Shown: positions 1 to 5,090, counted from the first letter of the stretch. The stretch: DNA of 6,804 nt from Chloroflexota bacterium (GCA_023406965.1 JAEXTI010000315.1:1-6804); one strand, 5' to 3'. Translations and numbers: made by a program. The notes: generated by a model not told the origin, from the letters alone.

Positions 1-200
1 GCCAGGCCCGCCAGATCAGCCCGCAAGAAGATAAACACTACGGCGCCTATCGCTGGAGCCCGGACGGTGAAATGCTAGTCTTCCAGCAAATCACCCTGGC
101 CGGCTCCGAAACCACGCCGGAAGTGGCCGTGTGGGACATGCAAAGCGGAGCAGTACAGGTCATCGCCCAGGACGCCTCCCGCCCGCAGTGGGGCCGGTAA
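1..200 (+). CDS. C-terminal end of a TolB/PD40-like beta-propeller protein (5' truncated)
   Basis: The reading frame is open from the left edge (first full codon at 3) to TAA at 198-200 and gives 65 residues. The visible part contains 'YRWSPDGEMLVFQQ', the W-S-P-D-G signature of TolB/PD40 and WD40-like blades. It is followed by 'VAVWDMQSGAVQVIA', a strand typical of the next blade edge, and it ends 'SRPQWGR', also a common propeller-blade ending. This is therefore the last one or two blades of a propeller. Such proteins are usually periplasmic or extracytoplasmic and bind proteins or peptides, but nothing here gives a specific role. The missing N-terminus would show whether there is a signal peptide or a fused catalytic domain such as a prolyl oligopeptidase, kinase or transcription-factor module. 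No terminator hairpin is visible after the stop. The family-level call is fairly secure and the function is unknown. Confidence 0.7.
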   Translation, partial: QARQISPQEDKHYGAYRWSPDGEMLVFQQITLAGSETTPEVAVWDMQSGAVQVIAQDASRPQWGR

Positions 201-260
201 ACCATTCATTGTCCCTCCCAGGCGCTTCGATTCCCGATTAAAACCAAAGTTATTCAGACT

Positions 261-280
261 TTATTAATCCCATTATTAAT
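261..280 (+). repeat. Direct repeat TTATTAAT x2 upstream of the perR promoter
   Basis: TTATTAAT occurs at 261-268 and again at 273-280, exactly 12 bp apart and ending 2 bp before the -35 box. A third TATTAAT lies at 315-321 inside the operator-like palindrome. The block is AT-rich against a GC-rich background, so it could act as an UP element or as extra regulator half-sites. A chance AT-rich repeat is also possible. Confidence 0.4.
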
Positions 281-282
281 AC

Positions 283-312
283 TTGACATACTCGCTCCGA
301 TTCCTATATAAT
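283..312 (+). promoter_or_regulatory. Sigma-70-type promoter of the perR-katA operon
   Basis: A perfect -35 hexamer TTGACA (283-288) and a perfect -10 hexamer TATAAT (307-312) are separated by 18 bp. Transcription should start near 319, giving a 5' leader of about 49 nt before the regulator's ATG at 368. This is one of only two full-consensus-like promoters in the window, and it lies in its most AT-rich stretch. A full-consensus promoter fits a gene kept off by a repressor rather than by weak promoter elements. Confidence 0.85.
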
Positions 313-326
313 TGTATTAATTACAA
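312..326 (+). promoter_or_regulatory. PerR/Fur-box-like operator overlapping the start site
   Basis: The 15-bp sequence TTGTATTAATTACAA is a 7-1-7 inverted repeat in which six of seven arm pairs are symmetric. It matches the Bacillus PerR box TTATAATNATTATAA at 11 of 14 defined positions, and two of the three differences are a symmetric G/C pair. It starts on the last base of the -10 hexamer and covers the expected start site, the position for direct repression. Because the first gene encodes a Fur-family regulator, negative autoregulation is the natural inference. Confidence 0.65.
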
Positions 327-350
327 AATTAGAACAAACACAATTATTTT

Positions 351-371
351 ATGACTTCCTACTACAAATGA
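351..371 (+). other. Possible six-codon leader ORF (MTSYYK) overlapping the perR start
   Basis: In the 5' leader, ATG at 351 opens a six-codon frame that ends with TGA at 369-371. It overlaps the perR ATG in the classic ATGA arrangement (368-371). The perR start has no recognisable Shine-Dalgarno sequence in front of it, so re-initiation from this minigene could supply its translation. However, the minigene itself also lacks a Shine-Dalgarno sequence. The arrangement could easily be coincidental. Confidence 0.2.
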
Positions 372-814
372 TAGAAGATCGTGTCGAAATCCTGAAAAAC
401 GAGCTGGTCAAAAAAGGCATACGCCCTTCCTACCACCGCATCAAGGTGCTGGAATATATGCATACGCACGAAGACCACCCCACCGCCGACGAAATTTACG
501 CTGAGCTACACTCGCAAATCCCCACCCTTTCCAAAACCACCGTTTATAACACGCTGAATTCCTTTGTCGAAACTGGTTTGGCGCGCGTCATCAGCATCGA
601 CGGGATCGAAAAGCGTTTCGACATTACTTTGTTCGACCATGGCCATTTTCGATGTGACCGCTGCGGCGCGATCATCAACTTTGCCATTGATCTCAATGCC
701 CTGGCTGTTCATGGACTGGAAGGTTTCCAGGTAGCAGGCAGGAATGTGTACTTTACCGGGCTTTGCCCAGATTGTAACCGCCCCAATTCAGAAAAAAGGA
801 GTAACGATGGCTGA
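368..814 (+). CDS. perR: Fur-family peroxide-responsive repressor (PerR-like)
   Basis: This is a 148-residue cytoplasmic metal-dependent repressor. The N-terminal winged helix (about residues 1-85) holds the recognition segment '[12 protein letters not shown]' (55-66), typical of Fur/PerR proteins. The C-terminal dimerisation domain has two structural zinc pairs, C96-x2-C99 and C133-x2-C136. Regulatory-metal ligands fall at the same numbers as in Bacillus subtilis PerR: His37, Asp85, His91 and His93. The fifth, Asp104 in that protein, is Asn104 here (codon 677-679). Fur proteins tend to have Glu at that place, so PerR is the better call, but peroxide sensing is inferred rather than shown. The catalase gene directly downstream, overlapping by 8 bp, supports a peroxide role. 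The gene should be autoregulated through the palindrome at 312-326. ATG 368 gives a family-typical N-terminus, and no in-frame start codon precedes it in the short leader. No Shine-Dalgarno sequence is visible. Confidence 0.88.
   Translation: MIEDRVEILKNELVKKGIRPSYHRIKVLEYMHTHEDHPTADEIYAELHSQIPTLSKTTVYNTLNSFVETGLARVISIDGIEKRFDITLFDHGHFRCDRCGAIINFAIDLNALAVHGLEGFQVAGRNVYFTGLCPDCNRPNSEKRSNDG
796..801 (+). promoter_or_regulatory. Shine-Dalgarno site fixing the catalase start
   Basis: AAGGAG lies 5 nt before ATG 807, inside the last codons of perR. It decides in favour of 807 over an in-frame ATG at 744, which has no ribosome site, would lie deep inside perR, and would add 21 residues not expected for the family. 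Confidence 0.85.
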
Positions 815-2267
815 CAAAAAGAAACTCACCACCGCTGCAGGAGCACCCGTTCCAGAAAACGACAACGCTATCACCGCCGGTCCGCGCGGCCCCATGCTGC
901 TTCAGGATGTTTGGTATCTGGAAAAGCTGGCCCACTTCGACCGCGAAGTGATTCCCGAACGCCGCATGCATGCCAAGGGCTCCGGCGCGTTTGGCACGTT
1001 CACCGTCACCCACGATATCACCCGCTACACCAAGGCCAACATCTTCTCCGAAATTGGCAAGAAGACCGATTGTTTTGTGCGCTTCTCCACCGTTGCCGGC
1101 GAGCGCGGCGCAGCCGACGCGGAACGCGACATCCGCGGCTTTGCTATGAAGTTCTACACCGAGGAAGGCAACTGGGACCTGGTGGGCAACAACACGCCCG
1201 TTTTCTTCCTGCGCGACCCGCACAAATTCCCCGATCTGAATCGCGCCGTCAAGCGCGACCCGCGCACCAACATGCGCTCTGCCACCAACAACTGGGATTT
1301 CTGGACCTCTCTGCCCGAAGCGCTGCACCAGGTGACCATCACCATGAGCGAGCGCGGCATTCCCCTCTCCTACCGTCACATGCACGGCTTCGGCAGCCAC
1401 ACCTTCTCCATGTATAACGCCAAAAACGAGCGTGTGTGGGTCAAATTCCACCTCATGACTCAACAAGGCATTAAATGCCTCACCGACCAGGAAGCTGAAG
1501 CCATCGTGGCCAAAGACCGCGAGAGCTTCCAGCGCGATCTGCTGGAAAGCATCGACAAGGGCGACTTCCCGCGCTGGACCATGTACATCCAGGTGATGAC
1601 CGAAGAACAGGCCCGCAACATGCCCTACAACCCCTTCGACCTCACCAAGGTCTGGTACAAGAAGGACTTCCCCCTCATCGAAGTCGGCGTCATGGAGTTG
1701 AATCGCAACCCCGCCAACTACTTCCAGGATGTGGAACAGGCTGCCTTCAATCCCGCCGCCGTCGTGCCCGGCATCGGCTTCTCGCCTGATAAGATGCTCC
1801 AGGGGCGTCTGTTCTCCTACGGCGATGCGCAGCGCTATCGCCTGGGTGTCAACCACCACCAGATCCCGGTCAACCATCCCAAGCATTCCGACGTCCACGC
1901 CTCGCACCGCGACGGGCAAATGCGCGTGGATGGAAACCACGGCGCGACCATTGGCTACTCTCCCAACAGCTTCGGCGAATGGGAAGCCCAGCCCGAGCAC
2001 AAGGAACCCCCGCTGGACCTGTTTGGCGCGGCGGATGCCTGGAACTTCCGCGAAGACGACAGCGATTACTTCACCCAGCCCGGCAAGCTTTTCCGCCTGA
2101 TGAACCCCGCCCAGCAGCAGGTGTTGTTCGAGAACACCGCCCGCGCCATGGGCGATGCTCCCGAATTCATCAAGATTCGCCACATCAAGAATTGCCTGCA
2201 AGCCGACCCCGCCTACGGCGCCGGTGTGGCCAAAGCCCTCGGCATCTCGATGGACAAGGTCAAGTAA
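807..2267 (+). CDS. katA: Monofunctional heme catalase (small-subunit, clade-3 type)
   Basis: This 486-residue cytosolic enzyme disproportionates hydrogen peroxide to water and oxygen. The length fits small-subunit catalases of about 480-500 residues. The active-site histidine is His55 in '[12 protein letters not shown]', and the distal asparagine is Asn128 in 'GNNTPVFF'. The proximal heme ligand is Tyr338 (codon 1818-1820) in 'RLFSYGDAQ', which fits the catalase heme signature. The substrate-channel and NADPH-region segment '[19 protein letters not shown]' is intact. There is no signal peptide and no C-terminal flavodoxin-like domain, so it is not a large-subunit KatE type. The start at 807 is set by the AAGGAG site at 796-801. 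Its first 8 bp overlap the end of perR, so the two are probably cotranscribed and translationally coupled, with expression induced by peroxide through PerR. An intrinsic terminator follows 20 bp after the stop. I see no frameshift or missing catalytic residue. Confidence 0.97.
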   Translation: MADKKKLTTAAGAPVPENDNAITAGPRGPMLLQDVWYLEKLAHFDREVIPERRMHAKGSGAFGTFTVTHDITRYTKANIFSEIGKKTDCFVRFSTVAGERGAADAERDIRGFAMKFYTEEGNWDLVGNNTPVFFLRDPHKFPDLNRAVKRDPRTNMRSATNNWDFWTSLPEALHQVTITMSERGIPLSYRHMHGFGSHTFSMYNAKNERVWVKFHLMTQQGIKCLTDQEAEAIVAKDRESFQRDLLESIDKGDFPRWTMYIQVMTEEQARNMPYNPFDLTKVWYKKDFPLIEVGVMELNRNPANYFQDVEQAAFNPAAVVPGIGFSPDKMLQGRLFSYGDAQRYRLGVNHHQIPVNHPKHSDVHASHRDGQMRVDGNHGATIGYSPNSFGEWEAQPEHKEPPLDLFGAADAWNFREDDSDYFTQPGKLFRLMNPAQQQVLFENTARAMGDAPEFIKIRHIKNCLQADPAYGAGVAKALGISMDKVK

Positions 2268-2286
2268 GGCTAATCGCTTCACACCC

Positions 2287-2329
2287 AAAACAGGCACTGC
2301 GGCGCGAACGCGTTGCAGTGCCTGTTTTT
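2287..2329 (+). terminator. Intrinsic terminator of the perR-katA operon
   Basis: A perfect 14-bp stem (2287-2300 with 2315-2328) runs into a five-T run at 2325-2329. The 14-nt apical part contains CGCG-AA-CGCG (2303-2312), which can add three more pairs. It begins 20 bp after the katA stop codon and closes the two-gene unit. Confidence 0.93.
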
Positions 2330-2421
2330 AAATTACGATAATTTTCCCCCGGAGGAAGATATACCCCAAAAGAACGGGGCTATAATTATTTAGGTACTGC
2401 TCAACCCTTTGGGGAAAGAAG

Positions 2422-2474
2422 CCGAATTTGTGGTGTTTGGCAGGGCTTCGCCCCACCAAACACCACAAATTCGG
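2422..2474. repeat. Isolated 19-bp perfect hairpin (REP/MITE-like or terminator-like)
   Basis: Positions 2422-2440 and 2456-2474 are perfect 19-bp inverse complements around a 15-nt centre that itself holds GGGC-TTC-GCCC (2443-2453). Past a 2-nt bulge the stem can continue for five more pairs (2417-2421 with 2477-2481). Only four Ts follow and they fall in the extended stem, so it does not look like a standard terminator. The katA terminator already lies 90 bp upstream. It sits between two transcription units, just before the start region of the secreted-protein gene, as expected for a REP-like or MITE-like element. A long shape of this kind could also be an mRNA-stability or regulatory structure. 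Confidence 0.6.
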
Positions 2475-2518
2475 GACTTTTCTGCCAGAACCCGAGTAGT
2501 TACATTATTTCATTCATT

Positions 2519-2523
2519 AGGAA
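2519..2523 (+). promoter_or_regulatory. Shine-Dalgarno site favouring GTG 2529 as start
   Basis: AGGAA lies 5 nt before GTG 2529. A second in-frame GTG follows at 2532. An ATG at 2544 has only a GG 2 nt away. A still more upstream TTG (2409) would run translation through the hairpin and has no ribosome site. The start at 2529 also leaves a well-formed signal peptide. Confidence 0.55.
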
Positions 2524-2528
2524 CTGCC

Positions 2529-3797
2529 GTGGTGAAAAAGGCGATGAATAAAAGCAGACGGTTAATAATCCTGCTGGTATTGTTTTTAGCCTTGAACGGC
2601 GGAACACGAACGACTTCCGCCGCGGATGAGGACCAGTACGTCTACCTGCCGGTTGTCCTGAGGGGAGCCGCAAGCAACAATCTGTGCGCCGGGCTAGTAA
2701 CGGACAAGGCCGACCACCCAATGACTGCACTGGCGAAACCGGCGCTCGGCCAGACCGTCCGCGACCCGCAGTTCGGGACCACCATTCGGCGGATCACCGC
2801 GGTGGGGGGAACTGGGGTGATCAAGCCGCTGTATTCACCGATGCAGGCGTGGAACGCCGATGAAACCTATATGATCCTCTACCAGGTCGATCGTGGGCAT
2901 CTGCTGTACAACGGGAAGACTTACCAGTATGTGCGCGAGCTCAACATCGATCCGCCCGACATCGAGCAGGTGTACTGGAGCACGACCGATCCCGATATCT
3001 TCTACTGGATTGGCGAGAGAGTCCTGTATCGTTACCACGTGTCCACCAATATCAGCGAGCCGCTGCGAACGATCGACGCTTGCAGCGGGAACGTCAGGGC
3101 GGATTCGCATGCCTGGATCTCCTGGGACGCCAAAACCCTGGGACTATACTGCGCGGCCACAGATACGGCCTTCATCTACAATATTGAAACCGGCGCGACT
3201 TCCGGTTCGCGAACGCCGGCGGACGATGAGATCCCTTTCATCGGGGCAAGCGGCACACTCGCCTACTGGGGAGGGAAAGTGGTCGATCGATCGATGAGCA
3301 TCCTGCGCACGCTGGATCTTGGCTACACTGGAGAGCATAGCAGCCTCGGCATGCTGGCGAACGGTCACGATACGTACAACTTGGTGCAGTATGACCCCGG
3401 CCCTGGCGGCAGCGAGGTGGGGACGCTGTTGACTTTCGATATGACCGACGGCTCCTACCGGGTTATTGTAGGACCGCAAAATGGGTATCCCTACCCGCCG
3501 GGAGGCACGCACATTTCCGCGCCGATCTACAAACGCCCCGGCTGGGTCTTTGTCTCGATCATCGGCGATGTCCATGGAACCCATCTACTCGATCAGGAGC
3601 TCTTGTTGGCCAACACGAATCCAGGCGGCGAGGTGTGCCGGATCGGCCATCACCGGTCCCAGGAAGCACGAGACTACTGGGGCGAGCCGCATGTCAGCGG
3701 CAGCCCAAGCGGCACGCGCGCGCTGTTTGGCAGCGATTGGGGCGGAGGGACGAGCGTGGATACGTATGTGGTCGAGCTTCCCTCTTACGTCCCATGA
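2529..3797 (+). CDS. Secreted protein of unknown function, beta-propeller-like
   Basis: The product has 422 residues counted from GTG 2529. A Sec signal peptide is clear: basic residues 3-11 (KKAMNKSRR), a hydrophobic core at about 12-22 (LIILLVLFLAL), and a likely cleavage after Ser-Ala-Ala (30-32). 'VYLPVVLR' (38-45) follows, a motif I associate with the mature N-terminus of many Chloroflexota exported proteins. The rest is rich in beta-type segments with aromatic and Asp/Gly turns, for example 'QAWNADETYMILYQ', 'QVYWSTTDPDIFYWIG', 'HAWISWDAKTLGLYC' and 'SPSGTRALFGSDWGGG'. This spacing suggests repeated propeller blades in which the usual S-P-D-G turn has degenerated to W-N-A-D-E or S-P-S-G. 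Four cysteines in the mature part could form disulphides. I recognise no catalytic motif. Some relatives of this fold are polysaccharide lyases, but that is only a fold-level comparison. Glycine codons look more mixed (ggg and gga are frequent) than in katA, which by eye could mean a different history. It has its own terminator and appears monocistronic. Confidence 0.75.
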   Translation: MVKKAMNKSRRLIILLVLFLALNGGTRTTSAADEDQYVYLPVVLRGAASNNLCAGLVTDKADHPMTALAKPALGQTVRDPQFGTTIRRITAVGGTGVIKPLYSPMQAWNADETYMILYQVDRGHLLYNGKTYQYVRELNIDPPDIEQVYWSTTDPDIFYWIGERVLYRYHVSTNISEPLRTIDACSGNVRADSHAWISWDAKTLGLYCAATDTAFIYNIETGATSGSRTPADDEIPFIGASGTLAYWGGKVVDRSMSILRTLDLGYTGEHSSLGMLANGHDTYNLVQYDPGPGGSEVGTLLTFDMTDGSYRVIVGPQNGYPYPPGGTHISAPIYKRPGWVFVSIIGDVHGTHLLDQELLLANTNPGGEVCRIGHHRSQEARDYWGEPHVSGSPSGTRALFGSDWGGGTSVDTYVVELPSYVP

Positions 3798-3827
3798 TCG
3801 TCTCTTTCGCGGGATGACGATTTTTTT
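3797..3827 (+). terminator. Intrinsic terminator of the secreted-protein gene
   Basis: ATCGTC (3797-3802) pairs with GACGAT (3816-3821) across a 13-nt loop, followed by an uninterrupted T run that ends at 3827. The stem begins on the last base of the stop codon. The T run is on the plus-strand side only, so it should not serve the convergent kinase gene. Confidence 0.75.
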
Positions 3828-3871
3828 AAGTCGGTTCTCGCCTTTCAGGTGAATTTCACATAATACGTAAA

Positions 3872-4327
3872 TCAGGTTTCATCTTCGGTGGGCACTTCAA
3901 ACCAGCTCGCCCACAGATCCAGCTCCTCGCGCTTCACCGCAAACGTCCCCGGCGGCAGGTCTGCGTTGCGCGCCGATAGCCGTTCCCATAACTCATCCAG
4001 GCTCACCTTCAGGTAATGCAATTCCACCCTTGCCCCCAGCGCCTCAGCCTCGGCCCGGAAGAAACTGCGCTCGGCTTTTGACCAAAAACCGTACTCCAGC
4101 ACCACATTCACACCCAGGGTCAGGACCAGTTTGGCCAAATCCCACAGGAGCTTCTCCACCGGGTCGCGCAAACGGTCTAACTCGGCCTTGTCGGATGGAT
4201 TCGCCAGCAACTGCGTAATCCACTCGTCTGGGCACAGGCGCAGCGCGGCATGCTCCGCTTCCAGTTTTCGCGCCAGGGTGGTTTTCCCCGCCCCCGACAA
4301 ACCACAAATCAGGTACAGGGTGGGCAT
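3872..4327 (-). CDS. Predicted small P-loop kinase (AAA_33 / zeta-toxin-like fold)
   Basis: The product has 151 residues and is probably a cytoplasmic ATP-dependent small-molecule kinase of unknown substrate. It opens with beta-strand 'MPTLYLICG' running into a Walker A loop 'GLSGAGKTT' (9-17). Asp34-Glu35 in 'CPDEWI' lies where this superfamily keeps its substrate or catalytic acid. 'NVVLEYGFWSKAER' (74-87) is the second-strand segment, and an Arg-rich lid 'LWERLSARN' follows. The ending 'LDLWASWFEVPTEDE' is typical of this kinase subgroup, as I recall it. The start was chosen at ATG 4327 because the protein then begins directly at the P-loop strand. A TTG at 4360 would add 11 residues and is unlikely, since a TATAAT box lies between the two. 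Whether it acts as a toxin is undetermined: no antitoxin partner is adjacent. It is convergent with the secreted-protein gene, and I see no intrinsic terminator of its own. Confidence 0.82.
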   Translation of the reverse strand: MPTLYLICGLSGAGKTTLARKLEAEHAALRLCPDEWITQLLANPSDKAELDRLRDPVEKLLWDLAKLVLTLGVNVVLEYGFWSKAERSFFRAEAEALGARVELHYLKVSLDELWERLSARNADLPPGTFAVKREELDLWASWFEVPTEDET

Positions 4328-4334
4328 AAAGAAA

Positions 4335-4340
4335 ATTATA
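4335..4340 (-). promoter_or_regulatory. -10 box of a leaderless promoter for the kinase gene
   Basis: Read on the minus strand, a perfect TATAAT lies exactly 7 nt before ATG 4327 (intervening bases TTTCTTT). This spacing places the start of transcription on or next to the A of the start codon, so the mRNA would have no leader. Consistently, no Shine-Dalgarno sequence is at the usual distance; the nearest purine-rich stretch lies upstream of the -10 box. The -35 region is poor, with only a TTGAGC-like hexamer at 14 bp spacing. Confidence 0.5.
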
Positions 4341-4403
4341 CCCTGCTCCCCGAAGCTCAAACCGTTTCGATGAATGGTAAACCATCGAACCCTGCAAATT
4401 TAT

Positions 4404-4459
4404 GTAGCGGCGAGGCAAGCTTCGACAACCCAATAGCCCCTGCTATATTAGCCTCGCCG
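4404..4459. repeat. GTAGCGGC hairpin unit 1
   Basis: The unit starts GTAGCGGC (4404-4411). CGGCGAGGC (4408-4416) is the perfect inverse complement of GCCTCGCCG (4451-4459), enclosing 34 nt. The layout is the same as in unit 2, 125 bp downstream: GTAG, then a GC-rich arm starting CGGC, a 32-34 nt loop, and the closing arm. Confidence 0.55.
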
Positions 4460-4528
4460 ATTGAATACCTCAAGTGAACGTACCGGTTGTCGTATCTCAT
4501 GCGCACACGAAGGATTTTCTCCCTTTGC

Positions 4529-4584
4529 GTAGCGGCACGGGGATTGCGCAATGCATGCCATCCCGCCAGCCAAACCCCGTGCCG
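4529..4584. repeat. GTAGCGGC hairpin unit 2
   Basis: The unit starts GTAGCGGC (4529-4536). CGGCACGGGG (4533-4542) pairs perfectly with CCCCGTGCCG (4575-4584) across 32 nt. The loop begins with the 10-bp palindrome ATTGCGCAAT (4543-4552). The 3' arm has a competing partner downstream (CCCGTG 4576-4581 with CACGGG 4598-4603), so two folds exclude each other. Confidence 0.55.
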
Positions 4585-4639
4585 TCTTCTCTTTGGACAC
4601 GGGATTCAACGGTAGATACCGGTCCTGAAATAATTTCCA

Positions 4640-4649
4640 TGCCGCTACG
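4640..4649. repeat. Inverted copy of the GTAGCGGC word
   Basis: TGCCGCTACG is the exact 10-bp inverse complement of CGTAGCGGCA at 4528-4537, the head of unit 2. Pairing of these two would enclose the whole of hairpin unit 2 but would take its first arm, so it is an alternative fold. It may also mark the other end of an element spanning 4528-4649. Confidence 0.45.
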
Positions 4650-4728
4650 AAAATGTAGACCGCCACAACACCCTTAAATTCTTGTCTCCTCGCCTGTCTA
4701 TTATTAAGCACCTTGAAAAAATGCGTCC

Positions 4729-4757
4729 TTGACAAGTCCCCGCCCGTCGGGTAAAAT
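4729..4757 (+). promoter_or_regulatory. Promoter of the tRNA-Ala pair
   Basis: TTGACA (4729-4734) and TAAAAT (4752-4757) are separated by 17 bp. The start should fall near 4764, about 18 nt before the first tRNA. The spacer contains a 9-bp palindrome CCCGTCGGG (4743-4751) of unknown meaning. Confidence 0.85.
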
Positions 4758-4781
4758 CTTGCTTACCCTTGAAACGAATGA

Positions 4782-4854
4782 GGGCCTGTAGCGCAGTTGG
4801 GAGCGCGCCTCAATCGCACTGAGGAGGCCAGGGGTTCGAATCCCCTCAGGTCCA
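4782..4854 (+). tRNA. tRNA-Ala (anticodon CGC)
   Basis: The gene is 73 nt and folds fully. The acceptor arms are GGGCCTG and CAGGTCC, the D arm is GCGC-loop-GCGC, the anticodon stem is CCTCA/TGAGG, and the T arm is AGGGG-TTCGAAT-CCCCT. The 7-nt anticodon loop ATCGCAC places CGC at positions 34-36, reading GCG alanine codons. The third acceptor pair is G3-U70, the main alanine identity element. The discriminator is A73. CCA is not encoded (CT follows), so CCA must be added by tRNA nucleotidyltransferase. Confidence 0.97.
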
Positions 4855-4913
4855 CTGGCCAAAACCAACGCTGCGAACGAGGAAAGGCCTTAACAATTGA
4901 AAGCAAGCTGAAC

Positions 4914-4986
4914 GGGCCCATAGCGCAGTTGGGAGCGCGTCTCAATGGCATTGAGAAGGCCGGGGGTTCGAATCCCCCTGGGTCCA
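4914..4986 (+). tRNA. tRNA-Ala (anticodon GGC)
   Basis: The gene is 73 nt with the same D arm and nearly the same body as the tRNA 59 bp upstream. The acceptor arms are GGGCCCA and TGGGTCC with G3-U70, the anticodon stem is TCTCA/TGAGA, and the loop is ATGGCAT with GGC at 34-36, reading GCC and GCU. The T arm is GGGGG-TTCGAAT-CCCCC and the discriminator is A73. CCA is not encoded. Promoter and terminator place both tRNAs in one short transcript, and their similarity suggests duplication followed by anticodon change. Confidence 0.97.
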
Positions 4987-4996
4987 CTCGACAGGG

Positions 4997-5058
4997 AAAA
5001 TCGGTCAGGCGCCGCGGGAACTCATCCGTGTGAGAACCACGGCGCCTGATTGGTTTTT
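4997..5058 (+). terminator. Long intrinsic terminator of the tRNA operon
   Basis: Ten perfect pairs TCAGGCGCCG/CGGCGCCTGA (5005-5014 with 5040-5049) extend outward to 18 pairs, including three G-U pairs (4997-5004 with 5050-5057). They end in TTTTT at 5054-5058. The apical part adds CTCA/TGAG (5021-5024 with 5031-5034). It lies 10 nt after the second tRNA and just before the T-box leader. Confidence 0.88.
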
Positions 5059-5090
5059 CAGGCCGGACGCAAATTGAAAATTGATTGCCC

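Larger units (their letters stand above)
4361..4728. other. Gene-free region with a nest of inverted repeats
   Basis: No reading frame here has a credible start, ribosome site and protein-like composition. The region does contain a small hairpin TTCGATG/CATCGAA (4366-4372 with 4383-4389), two larger hairpins that each begin at GTAGCGGC, and an inverted GTAGCGGC copy at 4641-4648. It separates the minus-strand kinase gene from the tRNA promoter. It could be the remnant of a mobile or repeat element, or could encode a structured RNA. Nothing in it matches an RNA family I can name. Confidence 0.5.

Noticed and set aside
744..806. Upstream in-frame ATG for catalase at 744
   Set aside because: There is no Shine-Dalgarno sequence, it lies inside perR, and the 21 extra residues are simply another frame of perR. 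ATG 807 has AAGGAG at ideal spacing.
753..2297. 514-codon open frame on the minus strand opposite katA
   Set aside because: It is an antisense shadow caused by the GC-rich third-position bias of the catalase gene. The translation is low-complexity (Val/Gly/His/Ala-rich) and unlike any domain, while katA has all catalytic motifs.
2381..2386. TATAAT as promoter for the secreted-protein gene
   Set aside because: There is a perfect -10 hexamer but no acceptable -35 box at 16-19 bp and no extended -10. It remains possible but is too weak to list as a feature.
2409..2528. N-terminal extension of the secreted protein from TTG 2409
   Set aside because: It would translate both arms of the perfect hairpin, has no ribosome site, and would bury the signal peptide 40 residues inside the protein.
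3849..3859. Palindrome GTGAATTTCAC between the convergent genes as a terminator for the kinase gene
   Set aside because: Five pairs with a one-base centre cannot form a stable hairpin and no T run follows on the minus strand.
4361..4728. CRISPR array
   Set aside because: The GTAGCGGC words are only 8 bp, occur three times, in mixed orientation and at unequal spacing (125 and 112 bp). This does not fit repeat-spacer regularity.
4448..4735. 95-codon minus-strand and 67-codon plus-strand frames in the repeat region
   Set aside because: They have non-ATG starts (TTG and GTG) and no ribosome site. The minus frame begins on the tRNA promoter's -35 box, and both are read through inverted repeats with no domain-like sequence.
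4763..5033. Short frames on both strands across the tRNA genes
   Set aside because: Their repeated segments (such as 'GARLN' and 'RGFEP') are the translated bodies of the two tRNAs, a familiar annotation artefact.
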